Shown here one piece after another: positions 6,464-14,910 of a DNA stretch of 64,000 bases (position 1 is the first letter of the stretch; the number at the start of each line of letters is the position of its first letter). A model generated the notes under the pieces. It worked only from the letters and a program-made list of their open reading frames with translations. It ran no database searches and was not told where the DNA came from. A program made the position numbers and the translations under genes. This DNA is from an uncultured Chloroflexota bacterium (GTDB lineage: Bacteria; Chloroflexota; Anaerolineae; Anaerolineales; Anaerolineaceae), in the NCBI GenBank assembly GCA_902791025.1, contig CADATZ010000001.1:1-64000 (forward strand), written 5' to 3'.

Positions 6464-7207
6464 TTGGATAAAGCAGATATAAAGCCATTTCGGATTAGAT
6501 ATTATTGCGAAAGACGAGATGCAGAGTTTAACGATAAAATGCATAATGTTCTCCTTGTCTATAAGCAATTATCTTTTCAATTTGACGAAGAAGGAAACTT
6601 ATTACCATTTGAAGGACAGGCAACTCATGTGTTGTCCTATGACGAAAAACCAGGAATTCAAGCCATAGCTACAACCAGTGATGACCTATTACCAACTGAA
6701 GAACATGGAACAATTATGCGGGATTATGAATACAAACGACTTGGTACAGTCTCTCTTTTAGCTGGAATCGATCTTCAAACAGGCGAAGCGATTCCAATGG
6801 TAAGTGATACACATAACAGCAAAGACTATATCGCTTTTCTTAGGAAATTGGATGAAAAATATCCCAAAGGCGATAAAATCCGTATGGTTCTTGATAATCT
6901 GAAAGTCCATTCCTCTGCTGAGGTTCGAGATTATCTTTCTACAATTCCTGACAGATTTGAGTTCATATTCACACCAAAACATGCATCATGGCTCAATCTC
7001 ATTGAAAGTTTCTTTAGCAAGATTACAAAACATCTTTTGAGAGGAATTCGAGTAAAAACAAAAGATGAATTAGTCCAACGAATTTACAAGTATTTTGATG
7101 AAATCAATGAAATTCCAGTGGTGTATCATTGGAAATGGAAATTAGATGATATTGATAGCAACGAGGAAGTCGTTTTCGAAACATTACTAAATAATGTAGT
7201 TATATAA
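6464..7207 (+). pseudogene. IS630-family transposase, 5'-truncated
   Basis: 247 residues covering the catalytic DDE half of an IS630 transposase: LSYDEKPGIQA (first Asp), MVLDNLKVHSS (second Asp) and LIESFFSKITKHLLRGI (Glu). The family normally carries about 100 more N-terminal residues with helix-turn-helix domains. Here the frame begins with DKADIKPFRIRYYCERRD, right at the junction with the tRNA-Gln remnant. The catalytic residues are intact, but the DNA-binding part is lost, so transposition is unlikely. Both partners at the junction lack their 5' part, which points to a deletion rather than a simple insertion. Confidence 0.9.
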
Positions 7208-7279
7208 AAAGTGTTGTACTAGATATGAGGAAGTATTCTACAACTCAAATCGAGATTTGAATTAAACAAAAATTTTTTA

Positions 7280-7373
7280 TCTGTTCAGAACTATTGCGGC
7301 GCAGCGCGTAACCTTCTCACCAGTACATGTCACACAACAACAGATAACTGGCCGTGTGCTTCGTTCTGAATAA
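7280..7373. repeat. Dispersed palindromic element, copy 1
   Basis: Starts CTGTTCAGAAC (7281) and ends GTTCTGAATAA (7373), an imperfect inverted repeat at the termini. GC-rich inner part. It shares AACTGGCC near the right end with copy 5 at 58815. It occupies most of the 7208-7491 gap. Confidence 0.55.
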
Positions 7374-7491
7374 TTAGAAGGAAAGTTGAAATTTAATTTT
7401 GAGAATCAGCCGTGTTTTGAAAATCAAAGCAATTTCAAATTCTTTTCTTCCTGCTATCATATAGATAACAAAATTGATGAGGAGAAAAGAT

Positions 7492-8085
7492 ATGAATAAT
7501 TGTACAACTAAACAAACTGAAGTTATCGAATTCGTAAATTACGAAATCCATACAGAAAAAAATTGCTTAAATCTTATTGATCAGATCACATCTGAAATTG
7601 TCGAAAAACGTGAACGGTATAAAAATGACACTTACAGCATTCTGCTCATGAAAACTGAACAAGGATCACTATCCGAAGAAACAGTTTCAACGGCTATTAC
7701 CAAACTTGATCCGGATTATATTGGATGTAAAGACAATATGGATGACAGTTACCGGGACGCCATTTATCGTTATGGTATAAAGCTCGTAAGAGAATACAGC
7801 GCCATGGGGTTTCCAATGCAGATTTCCTATAGCGACGAAACAAAACTCGAGGATTATATCGGTCCAATCGGAGTTGTTATGATCATTCCTGATGAAGACG
7901 GAATAACTATTATATTCCAGTCAATCACTGAATGCAGCGTTATTTCTGATTTTACTATCGCAAATAAAATAATTTTTGGAACAAACGGGCGTGCATATCG
8001 CCTGGATATCACAAATCTTTACGTAATTCCGGAATGGGTCAAAAGAATAACCGATGCTATTAGCAATTTCACTCATTGGTCATAA
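7492..8085 (+). CDS. Unknown protein, 197 residues
   Basis: Start at 7492 is chosen because GAGGAG lies just upstream. The protein has no signal peptide or membrane segment. The N-terminal half is charged and helical; the C-terminal half alternates strands (IGPIGVVMIIPDEDGITIIFQSI, NKIIFGTNGRAYRLDITNLYVIP). No recognised family. It stands alone between a dispersed repeat and a clear terminator, inside the transposon-rich region. Confidence 0.6.
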   Translation: MNNCTTKQTEVIEFVNYEIHTEKNCLNLIDQITSEIVEKRERYKNDTYSILLMKTEQGSLSEETVSTAITKLDPDYIGCKDNMDDSYRDAIYRYGIKLVREYSAMGFPMQISYSDETKLEDYIGPIGVVMIIPDEDGITIIFQSITECSVISDFTIANKIIFGTNGRAYRLDITNLYVIPEWVKRITDAISNFTHWS

Positions 8086-8110
8086 GAGACAGTTCGAATG
8101 TTTTTGAAAT

Positions 8111-8134
8111 AACTCCCTTATGGGAGTTTTTTTT
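8111..8134 (+). terminator. Rho-independent terminator
   Basis: Stem AACTCCC/GGGAGTT (8111-8117, 8122-8128) with a 4-base loop and a following T-run. It ends the 197-residue gene. Confidence 0.85.
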
Positions 8135-8173
8135 AATCCGTAACAATTGGCAAATCATCTATAAGTAAGACTG

Positions 8174-8526
8174 TTGACACTATTCGTAAACGATCCATTT
8201 CTCTTCGTAGACTGTATGTATGTAAATATCCGAAAGGAAATGGAAACGAAAAGCTGTGCGGTATATGTCATCCTGGAATATGATGCGAATGGAGAAAAGA
8301 TATCCTTTTCAGCTGTATGGATGGAGTATCCGGACTGGAAGAAGGAACAAAACTCATATTCAAAGATGTGGTTGTACAACGCTGCATCGTACAACTGATC
8401 CGAAACTCGATAAAATACATACCATCAAAAGATTATAAGCACTTCACGGCTCAATTGAGAAAAGTGAATGGAGCAGTCAGTTTGTATACAGCAGAAGCAG
8501 AGTTCGAACGCTTCAAACAGACATGA
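8174..8526 (+). pseudogene. IS256-family (mutator) transposase fragment
   Basis: Two frames together read as the catalytic region of an IS256 transposase. One is CAVYVILEYDANGEKISFSAVWM (about 8245-8317). The other, from 8317, is MDGVSGLEEGTKLIFKD followed by QRCIVQLIRNSIKYI. In the intact family about 35-50 residues separate WxG from the second-Asp DGL motif. Here they abut in different frames, so there is a deletion. The continuing frame ends at TGA (8524-8526) where a Trp is expected, with a further family-like stretch SQNPGAID after it. N- and C-terminal domains are absent. Confidence 0.78.
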
Positions 8527-8764
8527 AGCCAAAACCCGGGTGCGATAGATGTACACCAGCCGGAAGACCTCTATTTTGGGCAGGGTTTGTCGCATTCGTT
8601 TCCAGGAGGTAATGCAGATAAATCCAAATTTAAGAAAGGCAGTACTTCTGCACTGCATCCCACAAACCCGGTATGGCGCTCATGTCGCATCCCTGCGTTG
8701 CACTAACCTCCATACCGGTAAAACTATCTAATCATAACACATTTCAGAGCTTTCTGGTAACTGA
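8527..8764. other. Noncoding stretch after the IS256 fragment
   Basis: About 30 bases still resemble IS256 coding sequence. The rest shows no gene. A 9-bp inverted repeat CCGGTATGG (8668-8676) / CCATACCGG (8710-8718) is present. Confidence 0.4.
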
Positions 8765-8831
8765 CTGATAGTCTAAAACTGATAGTCTAAAATATGGAAA
8801 TTATACAAGTCTAAAATATGGAAATTATACA
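8765..8831. repeat. Nested tandem duplications
   Basis: A 14-base unit CTGATAGTCTAAAA is repeated at 8765-8778 and 8779-8792. It overlaps a perfect tandem pair of 24-base units at 8784-8807 and 8808-8831 (each beginning AGTCTAAAATATGGAAAT). Confidence 0.85.
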
Positions 8832-8882
8832 CTTTACTTGACATATCCCAAAAAATAGTTAAAATGAACCAATACAGGACAA

Positions 8883-8927
8883 TGACTCTTAATCAGCGTG
8901 TTCGGGGTTCGAGTCCCCGATGGGTCA
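8883..8927 (+). pseudogene. tRNA-Lys(CUU), 3' part only
   Basis: Begins inside the anticodon stem: TGA-CTCTTAA-TCA (anticodon CUU, lysine), variable loop, T-arm CGGGG-TTCGAGT-CCCCG, acceptor strand ATGGGTC and discriminator A at 8927. The 5' half is missing and is replaced by unrelated AT-rich sequence. Fragments of this type are left where integrases recombine in the anticodon or T-arm region of tRNA genes, so this is a candidate attachment-site remnant. Confidence 0.85.
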
Positions 8928-9018
8928 CTAAGGACCTTGGTAGTCTGATGAAAAATAAATTATTGAGATATCAAGGTTTGATTGATGAGATTTTCGTTAG
9001 AGACGGATTTACTCTGAC

Positions 9019-9041
9019 GCCGGATTATGTCCGGCATTTTT
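9019..9041 (+). terminator. Terminator downstream of the tRNA-Lys remnant
   Basis: Stem GCCGGA/TCCGGC (9019-9024, 9030-9035) followed by ATTTTTG. Confidence 0.65.
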
Positions 9042-9312
9042 GTATTAAGTGATCTTTTACTTCTTCATTTTCCATAGTAATGGATAATAGATTTTTAGAT
9101 TCGTTTCGATAATAGGTGTGAATTCTTTTCTGCGAAGTCTTGCCGTCAGCTCTATGAGGAACAAGCATGGGGCAGCTGTTGTATCTACATAGTAAAGAGG
9201 GAGCAGCCTGTACACAGCGCTTAATGGTCTGGATGCAGAACAATTTACATGAGGACTGATATCGATAGTAAAACAAAATTCGGAACGGTTTCCGTTTGAG
9301 GAGATAAAGATA
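9042..9312. other. Noncoding gap before the McrB-like gene
   Basis: No full gene. The last 60 bases are open in the frame of the following gene after a TGA at 9250-9252, without a start codon; this could be a decayed upstream part but is not convincing. Confidence 0.35.
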
Positions 9313-10413
9313 ATGGAAATGACAACGAAGAAGAAAATTGAATTGGTCAACACATATATTCGCGGGAAGGGATTCATCTATGAACGCGGGGTGATCGAAA
9401 ATTTTTGGCTGAGTTTGAAGAGCAAGCCGTTTGTGATTTTGGGAGGAATATCCGGGACGGGAAAGACAAGACTGGTGAAGCTCTTCGCAGAAGCGATTGG
9501 GGCGGAATTACGGATGGTGGCGGTGCGTCCGGACTGGACCGATTCCTCTGCCCTGCTGGGACGAAGCACCCCGAATGGTGACTTTATTCCGGGACAGGTC
9601 CTGCGAATCATCGTAGAGGCTAAAGACGACCCGGAGAAACCGTACATTCTCTTGCTTGACGAAATGAACCTGGCACGGGTGGAATATTACCTGAGCGATT
9701 TCCTCTCCGTGATGGAGACACGTGACTTCAAGGATGGGAAAATCGTCACTGACCGGCTGCTGCCTTTTGAATACTACGGAGACGTGCGCTTCCCGGAAAA
9801 TCTATATCTGGTGGGCACGGTCAATATGGATGAGACCACCTTCCCCTTCAGTAAAAAGGTGTTGGACCGTGCTAATACGATTGAATTCAACACCGTAAAC
9901 CTCATGCCGACTGATGCTGTTTATGATCCCACAGTGGTGCCCATCGAGGAGGATAACTCTTTCCTGAAAAGTAAGTACCTCTTCCTTTCCCAGAGCATGA
10001 ATGAGGAAAACCGGGAATTTATCGAGTCCATCTGCACTGATCTGGAAGAGATCAACCGGGTCCTGAAGGTAAATAACGCACATGTGGGTTACCGCGTTCG
10101 GGATGAGATCGTCTTTTACATGCTGAATAACAGAGATGCCGGGCTGCTGAGCCGTGACGATGCGATGGACAACGCCATCATGCAGAAGATCCTGCCGCGT
10201 ATTCAGGGCAGTTCCGTTTTCGTGCGGGAGATGCTGTGTGAATTATTCAAGATCTTTGCCGGGGAGAATACGGAGATACTGTCGGATAATAAAGGTATGG
10301 ATATGTATGCTCTTCTCGGGAAAAAAGGTGTGAAATATCCTAAATCTGCGGAAAAAACTGCTTTCATGGTGAGAAGATTTGACGAGGATGGCGCTACTTC
10401 GTTTTGGTTGTAA
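9313..10413 (+). CDS. McrB-like AAA+ ATPase, orphan
   Basis: 366 residues, mostly a single AAA+ module of the McrB/dynein-related class. Walker A GGISGTGKT lies at residues 44-52, VRPDWTDSSALLGR at 71-84, Walker B ILLLDEMNLA at 112-121, the sensor segment VGTVNMDETTFPFSKKVLDRANT at about 167-189 with a likely arginine finger, and the C-terminal lid ends GATSFWL. In McrBC-type restriction systems the NTPase McrB drives the nuclease McrC on modified DNA. Here no nuclease follows. An ATG overlaps the stop codon but opens only seven codons, suggesting a lost partner. There is also no N-terminal DNA-recognition domain. A ribosome site GAGGAG precedes the start. Confidence 0.85.
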   Translation: MEMTTKKKIELVNTYIRGKGFIYERGVIENFWLSLKSKPFVILGGISGTGKTRLVKLFAEAIGAELRMVAVRPDWTDSSALLGRSTPNGDFIPGQVLRIIVEAKDDPEKPYILLLDEMNLARVEYYLSDFLSVMETRDFKDGKIVTDRLLPFEYYGDVRFPENLYLVGTVNMDETTFPFSKKVLDRANTIEFNTVNLMPTDAVYDPTVVPIEEDNSFLKSKYLFLSQSMNEENREFIESICTDLEEINRVLKVNNAHVGYRVRDEIVFYMLNNRDAGLLSRDDAMDNAIMQKILPRIQGSSVFVREMLCELFKIFAGENTEILSDNKGMDMYALLGKKGVKYPKSAEKTAFMVRRFDEDGATSFWL

Positions 10414-10582
10414 TGAAGCGGGAAAAGGTCGGGTGATGTACATGGAAACAGGGGAAATATCCTCTGTGAGACATACATGAAGAGAGACATGCAGGCGTTG
10501 GTCATATGACACAAAGGGCTAAATTTCCATATGCACCGGGTTGGAATGGCAGCTTATGAATATTCAATAGATGTGTTGAAAT

Positions 10583-11674
10583 ATGAAACTGGAACAATAC
10601 AATGATCCAAAATATAACAAGATCGCGGTTTATGTAATCATTACCACGGTCATTATTTTTATTCTTTGCGTTATTCTCTCTCTTTCGGGAGGATTTTTCA
10701 GGAAACTTTTCAATGTTATCGGACTTGTTCTGAAGCCAATCATCTATGGCGGGATCATCGCATACCTTTTTGAGCCGTTGATTCAGAAAGTCGAGAAATG
10801 GTTCCATGGTAAGTCGGCCCGTCTGATTGCTGTCATTCTTACTGCTGTGCTGGTCCTGGCAGTTTTTATTGGTGAAATCTTCATGATTGGGATCGCTGTC
10901 CGGAACCGGGCAGGTGCCATTACCATCGATACCGGCAGCCTGAGTGCCATCATCGAATCTTTGGGCTTACGAATCAATGAAATTAATACAAAGGTTCAGA
11001 ATTGGCTGTCGGAAAACCTCGGTGCTGTTGGTAATACATTCGGGAAAATCACGAATATCTTCAGCAGTTTTTCCGATTTCGCGTCCAACCTTTTCTTTTC
11101 GCTGATATTCGCGGTTTATTTTCTGCTGGATTCTGAGAGAATCGGCGCTTATTGGTCCCGTGTGCTGGATATCTTTGTGAAACCTGAATCCCGGGAAAAG
11201 GTAAAAGAGTTTATCAGCGATGCCGACCGCTGTTTTTCCGGGTATATTCGCGGCAAGCTGCTGGACGCGCTGTTGGTATTTATTATGATCAGTGCCAGTA
11301 TGCTGATCTGCCGTATTCCTTATGCTTTTGTGATCGGGCTGATGACTGCACTCGGTAACTTGATTCCATTTGTCGGTCCTGTTGGAGGCATTGTTGCGCT
11401 GCTGGTGGTCTGCCTGAGTGAAGGTTTGATGAACAAGTTTGTAATTGGTGCTGTCGTTGTGATAGTGCTGATGGCTATTGATGCTAATGTGATCAATCCA
11501 AAACTCATGAGCCGCAGTATCGCTATTCATCCGCTTTTGGTTTTTGCTGCGATGATTGCGGGTGGAGCTATTGGAGGAATCGCGGGAATGCTTGTTTCAG
11601 CTCCGCTTGCTGCTTTATTGAAAATCGAATTTGATAAATATATTGATCGAAGGGAAGCAGAGCTAAAAATATAG
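10583..11674 (+). CDS. AI-2E family (PerM-type) transporter
   Basis: 363-residue polytopic membrane protein of the AI-2E/UPF0118 family. Two N-terminal membrane segments (YVIITTVIIFILCVILSLSGG, then PIIYGGIIAYLFEPLI) are followed by a third near residue 90, an amphipathic middle part and the C-terminal membrane bundle with the family hallmarks GNLIPFVGPVGG and DANVINPKLMSRSIAIHPL...GGIAGMLVSAPL. Members export small molecules or act as ion antiporters; the substrate cannot be told from sequence. It stands alone, with about 170 bases upstream and 320 bases downstream. No clear ribosome site is seen, so the exact start is less certain. Confidence 0.88.
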   Translation: MKLEQYNDPKYNKIAVYVIITTVIIFILCVILSLSGGFFRKLFNVIGLVLKPIIYGGIIAYLFEPLIQKVEKWFHGKSARLIAVILTAVLVLAVFIGEIFMIGIAVRNRAGAITIDTGSLSAIIESLGLRINEINTKVQNWLSENLGAVGNTFGKITNIFSSFSDFASNLFFSLIFAVYFLLDSERIGAYWSRVLDIFVKPESREKVKEFISDADRCFSGYIRGKLLDALLVFIMISASMLICRIPYAFVIGLMTALGNLIPFVGPVGGIVALLVVCLSEGLMNKFVIGAVVVIVLMAIDANVINPKLMSRSIAIHPLLVFAAMIAGGAIGGIAGMLVSAPLAALLKIEFDKYIDRREAELKI

Positions 11675-11995
11675 CGTTTCATGTTTGTGAATAGCTGCCG
11701 CAGCTGCACAAAGCAAAGCGGCTCATTTTCCCGGATTATACTGCATGGAAACCTGACGATCCCGTGATGAGTGATTTTACAGAGTGTCCGGTTCTATCAG
11801 CAAAATTATTGTCATAAGATTTTTTGTTTTATAATTATACGTTGTGAGGTGCCTATTCAGAACCTGGCGGTGCAAAGCGGAGTATGATTTTATTGTGTTG
11901 ACTGCGCAGCAGGAAAGCTTTACAGATGTACTCGGATCTGAATAGTTTTGTTATGAATTGAATATTTATTAGATAAAACGAGAGACAGAATCTTA
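11675..11995. other. Intergenic gap with repeat and possible promoter
   Basis: No gene seen. TTGTCA (11809-11814) and TATAAT (11830-11835) with a short 15-base spacer may drive the ligase-like gene. Copy 2 of the dispersed palindromic element lies between this and the gene. Confidence 0.4.
11853..11945. repeat. Dispersed palindromic element, copy 2
   Basis: Starts CTATTCAGAAC (11853) and ends GATCTGAATAG (11945), imperfect terminal inverted repeats. The GC-rich inner part is diverged from the other copies. Confidence 0.5.
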
Positions 11996-13225
11996 ATGAA
12001 ACTAAAACATCTGCTGATTCCTTATACCGTTTTCATTGTCGTATTTCCGGCGCTCATCGCTCATCTGGCTGTACCGCTGAAACTGAATGTTCCGCTTTGT
12101 GAAAACATAATGGATGTTGTTATGATACTGACAGCATCTGTGGGTATGGTTTCTCTTTTGATTCGGAAAAAATCGCAATTCAAAGGATGGATCCCATTAG
12201 CCGGACTGCTGCTGCTCGTGGTACTGCCGCAGCTCTATTTATGGAAAACGCAGAACCGCGGTTTTTACGAACTGAGGATCATCTACCGATTCGCGTTATT
12301 GTACATAACCCTTTTTATCATTCCGCTGGAGGTTCACCTGCATCGGAGGCAAATCTGTCTGATCATTGGCGCCTTTTGTATCTTCGGTCTTATCTGCTGT
12401 ATTTATGAACTGGTGCAGCATCCGCGCGTTTGGGAATATATGAACGCTTTCAGCGGAAAAGGTTCACGTGTGGAGTCCTTTTTCGGACAGAAAAACCGCT
12501 TTGGGGCTTATTGTGCGCTTTGGCTTATCATCAGTTTTTTTGCCGAAGAACTGACCGGGAATAAACTGTGGTTCATCCCTGCCGCCTTTTTTGGTTGTTT
12601 CCTTGTCCTGACCGAAAGCCGCGGCGGACTTGTGCTTACGGCAATTTTCTGTCTGGGGTTCCTGCTTTCTTTTCGGAAACGTCTCGGGACGAAAACAATA
12701 TTGATGATCCTTGCGGATCTGGCTATTGTTCTCTGTGTTCTCTTTATTATTCCGCAGACAAGGGATATCCTGATGGCGGTGATGCGTCCTGAAGACGGTG
12801 TAACCGGACGGGACCGGATTTGGACAGTGGCCTGGAATTATTATCTGGAGTCAAATCCGTTGATCGGACATGGGCTGGGTACACAGATCGAACGCGTGAT
12901 GATCGAGCAGATCAACAGTAATGTCAATACACACAATATGTATCTGTATATCCTGAATTGCGGCGGGATCGTTTTGGTGATATTTTATATATTCTCCTTC
13001 GTGGTCCTGTTTCAAAGAGGACGTTACCGTCATCATTATCTGATTCCTTTCCTGATTGCTTATCTGGTGTACGGGTTCTTTGAAATGGCGGCTGCGCCCT
13101 TCGATTACTGGCATCTTTCCAATATGTTTTCGATCTGTCTGTTTTCGTTCCCCGCTTTCGCCGGGGTGGACAAGAGACATCATCATAGGAAGCATTCAGC
13201 CATTCATGCTGTTGTTGAAGAATGA
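11996..13225 (+). CDS. O-antigen ligase / Wzy-like membrane protein
   Basis: 409 residues with about ten to twelve membrane segments. It fits the WaaL/Wzy_C family: a conserved SRGGLVLT segment near residue 205, then a long extracellular loop with TGRDRIWTVAWNYYLESNPLIGHGLGT and the NTHNMYLYILNCGGI segment, followed by the last membrane spans. Members join or polymerise lipid-linked surface sugar units outside the membrane. RmlA, a nucleotide-sugar gene, follows about 90 bases downstream and supports a role in surface polysaccharide. Whether it ligates or polymerises cannot be decided. Confidence 0.8.
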   Translation: MKLKHLLIPYTVFIVVFPALIAHLAVPLKLNVPLCENIMDVVMILTASVGMVSLLIRKKSQFKGWIPLAGLLLLVVLPQLYLWKTQNRGFYELRIIYRFALLYITLFIIPLEVHLHRRQICLIIGAFCIFGLICCIYELVQHPRVWEYMNAFSGKGSRVESFFGQKNRFGAYCALWLIISFFAEELTGNKLWFIPAAFFGCFLVLTESRGGLVLTAIFCLGFLLSFRKRLGTKTILMILADLAIVLCVLFIIPQTRDILMAVMRPEDGVTGRDRIWTVAWNYYLESNPLIGHGLGTQIERVMIEQINSNVNTHNMYLYILNCGGIVLVIFYIFSFVVLFQRGRYRHHYLIPFLIAYLVYGFFEMAAAPFDYWHLSNMFSICLFSFPAFAGVDKRHHHRKHSAIHAVVEE

Positions 13226-13315
13226 TATGCCATTGGAATGCAACTTGATTAAATGATAATCTTATGGTATTCTTTTTGTGAATAAACGAATCAAAAAGAA
13301 CTCTGAGGTGTACTT

Positions 13316-14221
13316 ATGAAAGGAATTATCCTTGCAGGCGGAGCAGGTACCCGTCTTTATCCGCTTACGATTGCCACATCCAAACAACTGCTGCCGGTTT
13401 ATAACAAACCTATGCTCTTCTATCCTCTGTCGACATTGATGCTGGCAAGGATCAGGGATATTCTGGTCATCAGCACACATGAAGATACACCGAATATTAT
13501 GCGCCTTCTTGGAGACGGCAGCCAGTTTGGGCTCAATCTTTCTTATATTGTTCAGGAACGTCCGGAAGGGCTCGCCCAGGCATTCACAATTGGAAAGAAT
13601 TTTATTGGAGATGACAGCTGCGCGATGATTCTCGGAGATAATATTTTCTACGGGAATGGTTTGGGCAGGAAGCTTGCGGCTGCTGCAAAATCTACCGAAA
13701 ACGGAAATGCTTCCATCTTCGGTTATTATGTCGAAGATCCTGAACGGTTTGGCATTATGGAATTTTTGCGGAAAAGCGAGGGGTTTGAAGAAAGTGTTGA
13801 GGTTCTCTCCGTTGAAGAAAAACCCGTTCACCCTAAATCCAATTATGCCATAACCGGCTTGTATTTCTACCCCAAAGGTGTGAGCAAAATGGCCGAACAG
13901 GTGAAGCCCAGCGCACGGGGAGAGCTGGAGATCACAACACTGAACGAAATGTATTTAGAGCAGGGCAGACTTCAGGCGCAGGTGCTCGGTCGTGGGTTCA
14001 CATGGATCGATGCCGGGACTGTCGATTCTCTGCGGCGTGCTGCGAATTTTGTCTGCATGCTCGAGCAGTATCAGGGAATGACCATCTCCGCCCCGGAGGA
14101 GATTGCCTATCGTCTCAATTGGATCGATGACACAAAGCTCGCTGAAAGTGCTGAAAAATATGGGAAGAGTCCATACGGTGAGCATTTGCGAAACGTTTTA
14201 GAGGGAAAGATCATCCTGTAA
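13316..14221 (+). CDS. rmlA: Glucose-1-phosphate thymidylyltransferase
   Basis: 301 residues, the usual size of RmlA. The nucleotide-binding motif GGAGTRLYPLT lies at residues 8-18, followed by SKQLLPVYNKPMLFYPL and VQERPEGLAQAF; the metal-binding region is LGDNIFYG and the C-terminal sugar site has TWIDAGTVDSL. It makes dTDP-glucose from dTTP and glucose-1-phosphate, the first step to dTDP-rhamnose and related sugars. The ribosome site GAGGTG precedes the ATG. The other rml genes are not in the window. Confidence 0.93.
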   Translation: MKGIILAGGAGTRLYPLTIATSKQLLPVYNKPMLFYPLSTLMLARIRDILVISTHEDTPNIMRLLGDGSQFGLNLSYIVQERPEGLAQAFTIGKNFIGDDSCAMILGDNIFYGNGLGRKLAAAAKSTENGNASIFGYYVEDPERFGIMEFLRKSEGFEESVEVLSVEEKPVHPKSNYAITGLYFYPKGVSKMAEQVKPSARGELEITTLNEMYLEQGRLQAQVLGRGFTWIDAGTVDSLRRAANFVCMLEQYQGMTISAPEEIAYRLNWIDDTKLAESAEKYGKSPYGEHLRNVLEGKIIL

Positions 14222-14310
14222 CGTTTCAATTGTGTATTGTTATAATTAGATTAGAAATTCGGAAAAGAAAATTACAGCGGTAAAATTATAAGCAGGGAGT
14301 TACCTTCGGT

Positions 14311-14706
14311 ATGAACACGGAAAAAGAAATTCGTCAGGCAAAAGAAAACGAAAAATACGTCGACCGGCCAGTAGTCTTTGTTGTTGCCGGTTTGATATTG
14401 ACCATTGGATGTCTGGTGTATTTCGGGATCAAAAACAGAGCCGTATTATTGTGTGTACGGGATCTTATCATTTCAATTTGCGCCTTTCTGTTGTTCGTGA
14501 TCGGCTTGGTTTTGGCTATTCTCTGCTTTTTTCTTTCCAATAAGATCGATGATGCCAAAGCTGCCATTGCCGACGCTCTGAAACTGGCCGATGGTAAGGT
14601 AGAGATATTGGCAGAAAATATTACTGAAATTTTTAGGATGATCCTGAATCCCTTTCTTGAAATGAAATCAAGGAGTGCCGGTGTCCTTCGAGTATTAAAA
14701 AAATAA
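14311..14706 (+). CDS. Small membrane protein, two TM segments
   Basis: 131 residues: a charged N-terminus (MNTEKEIRQAKENEKYVDRP), membrane segments at about 20-40 (VVFVVAGLILTIGCLVYFGI) and 52-73 (LIISICAFLLFVIGLVLAILCFF), then a helical cytoplasmic tail with amphipathic repeats. No family match is claimed. It is followed within 16 bases by another small membrane protein and then the PfkB-fold gene, suggesting one transcript. The later YtxH-like gene has a similar one-membrane-helix plus charged-tail plan, hinting at an envelope-stress or scaffold group; that is inference. Confidence 0.7.
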   Translation: MNTEKEIRQAKENEKYVDRPVVFVVAGLILTIGCLVYFGIKNRAVLLCVRDLIISICAFLLFVIGLVLAILCFFLSNKIDDAKAAIADALKLADGKVEILAENITEIFRMILNPFLEMKSRSAGVLRVLKK

Positions 14707-14721
14707 AATCGGAGAAATGAC

Positions 14722-14907
14722 ATGGATTGGAAGAAGAAAACTTTGCTTATATATGGAGTAGGCGGCCTTATTTTAGGTATTATCGCAGGTATTACAACCA
14801 TCAATAATGCGGTTGAAAATAACAAGAAGGTTGATATTTCTTTACAGGATGGGGCTCGAATTGGTGTTAACGCTTTGAATTCTCTTTCAAAAGTTATTAT
14901 TAAATGA
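14722..14907 (+). CDS. Very small membrane protein
   Basis: 61 residues with one membrane helix (LLIYGVGGLILGIIAGITTI) after a short basic N-terminus. A ribosome site (CGGAGAAATGAC) precedes the ATG. It lies in the same operon as its neighbours (gaps of 15 and 3 bases). The glycine-rich helix recalls the N-terminus of YtxH-type proteins. Function unknown. Confidence 0.65.
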   Translation: MDWKKKTLLIYGVGGLILGIIAGITTINNAVENNKKVDISLQDGARIGVNALNSLSKVIIK

Positions 14908-14910
14908 TCT

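Noticed and set aside
8765..8831. CRISPR or iteron array
   Set aside because: Only two units directly adjacent, no spacers, no cas or rep gene.
8864..9052. Small plus-strand frame over the tRNA-Lys remnant
   Set aside because: It reads through the tRNA and its terminator; fortuitous.
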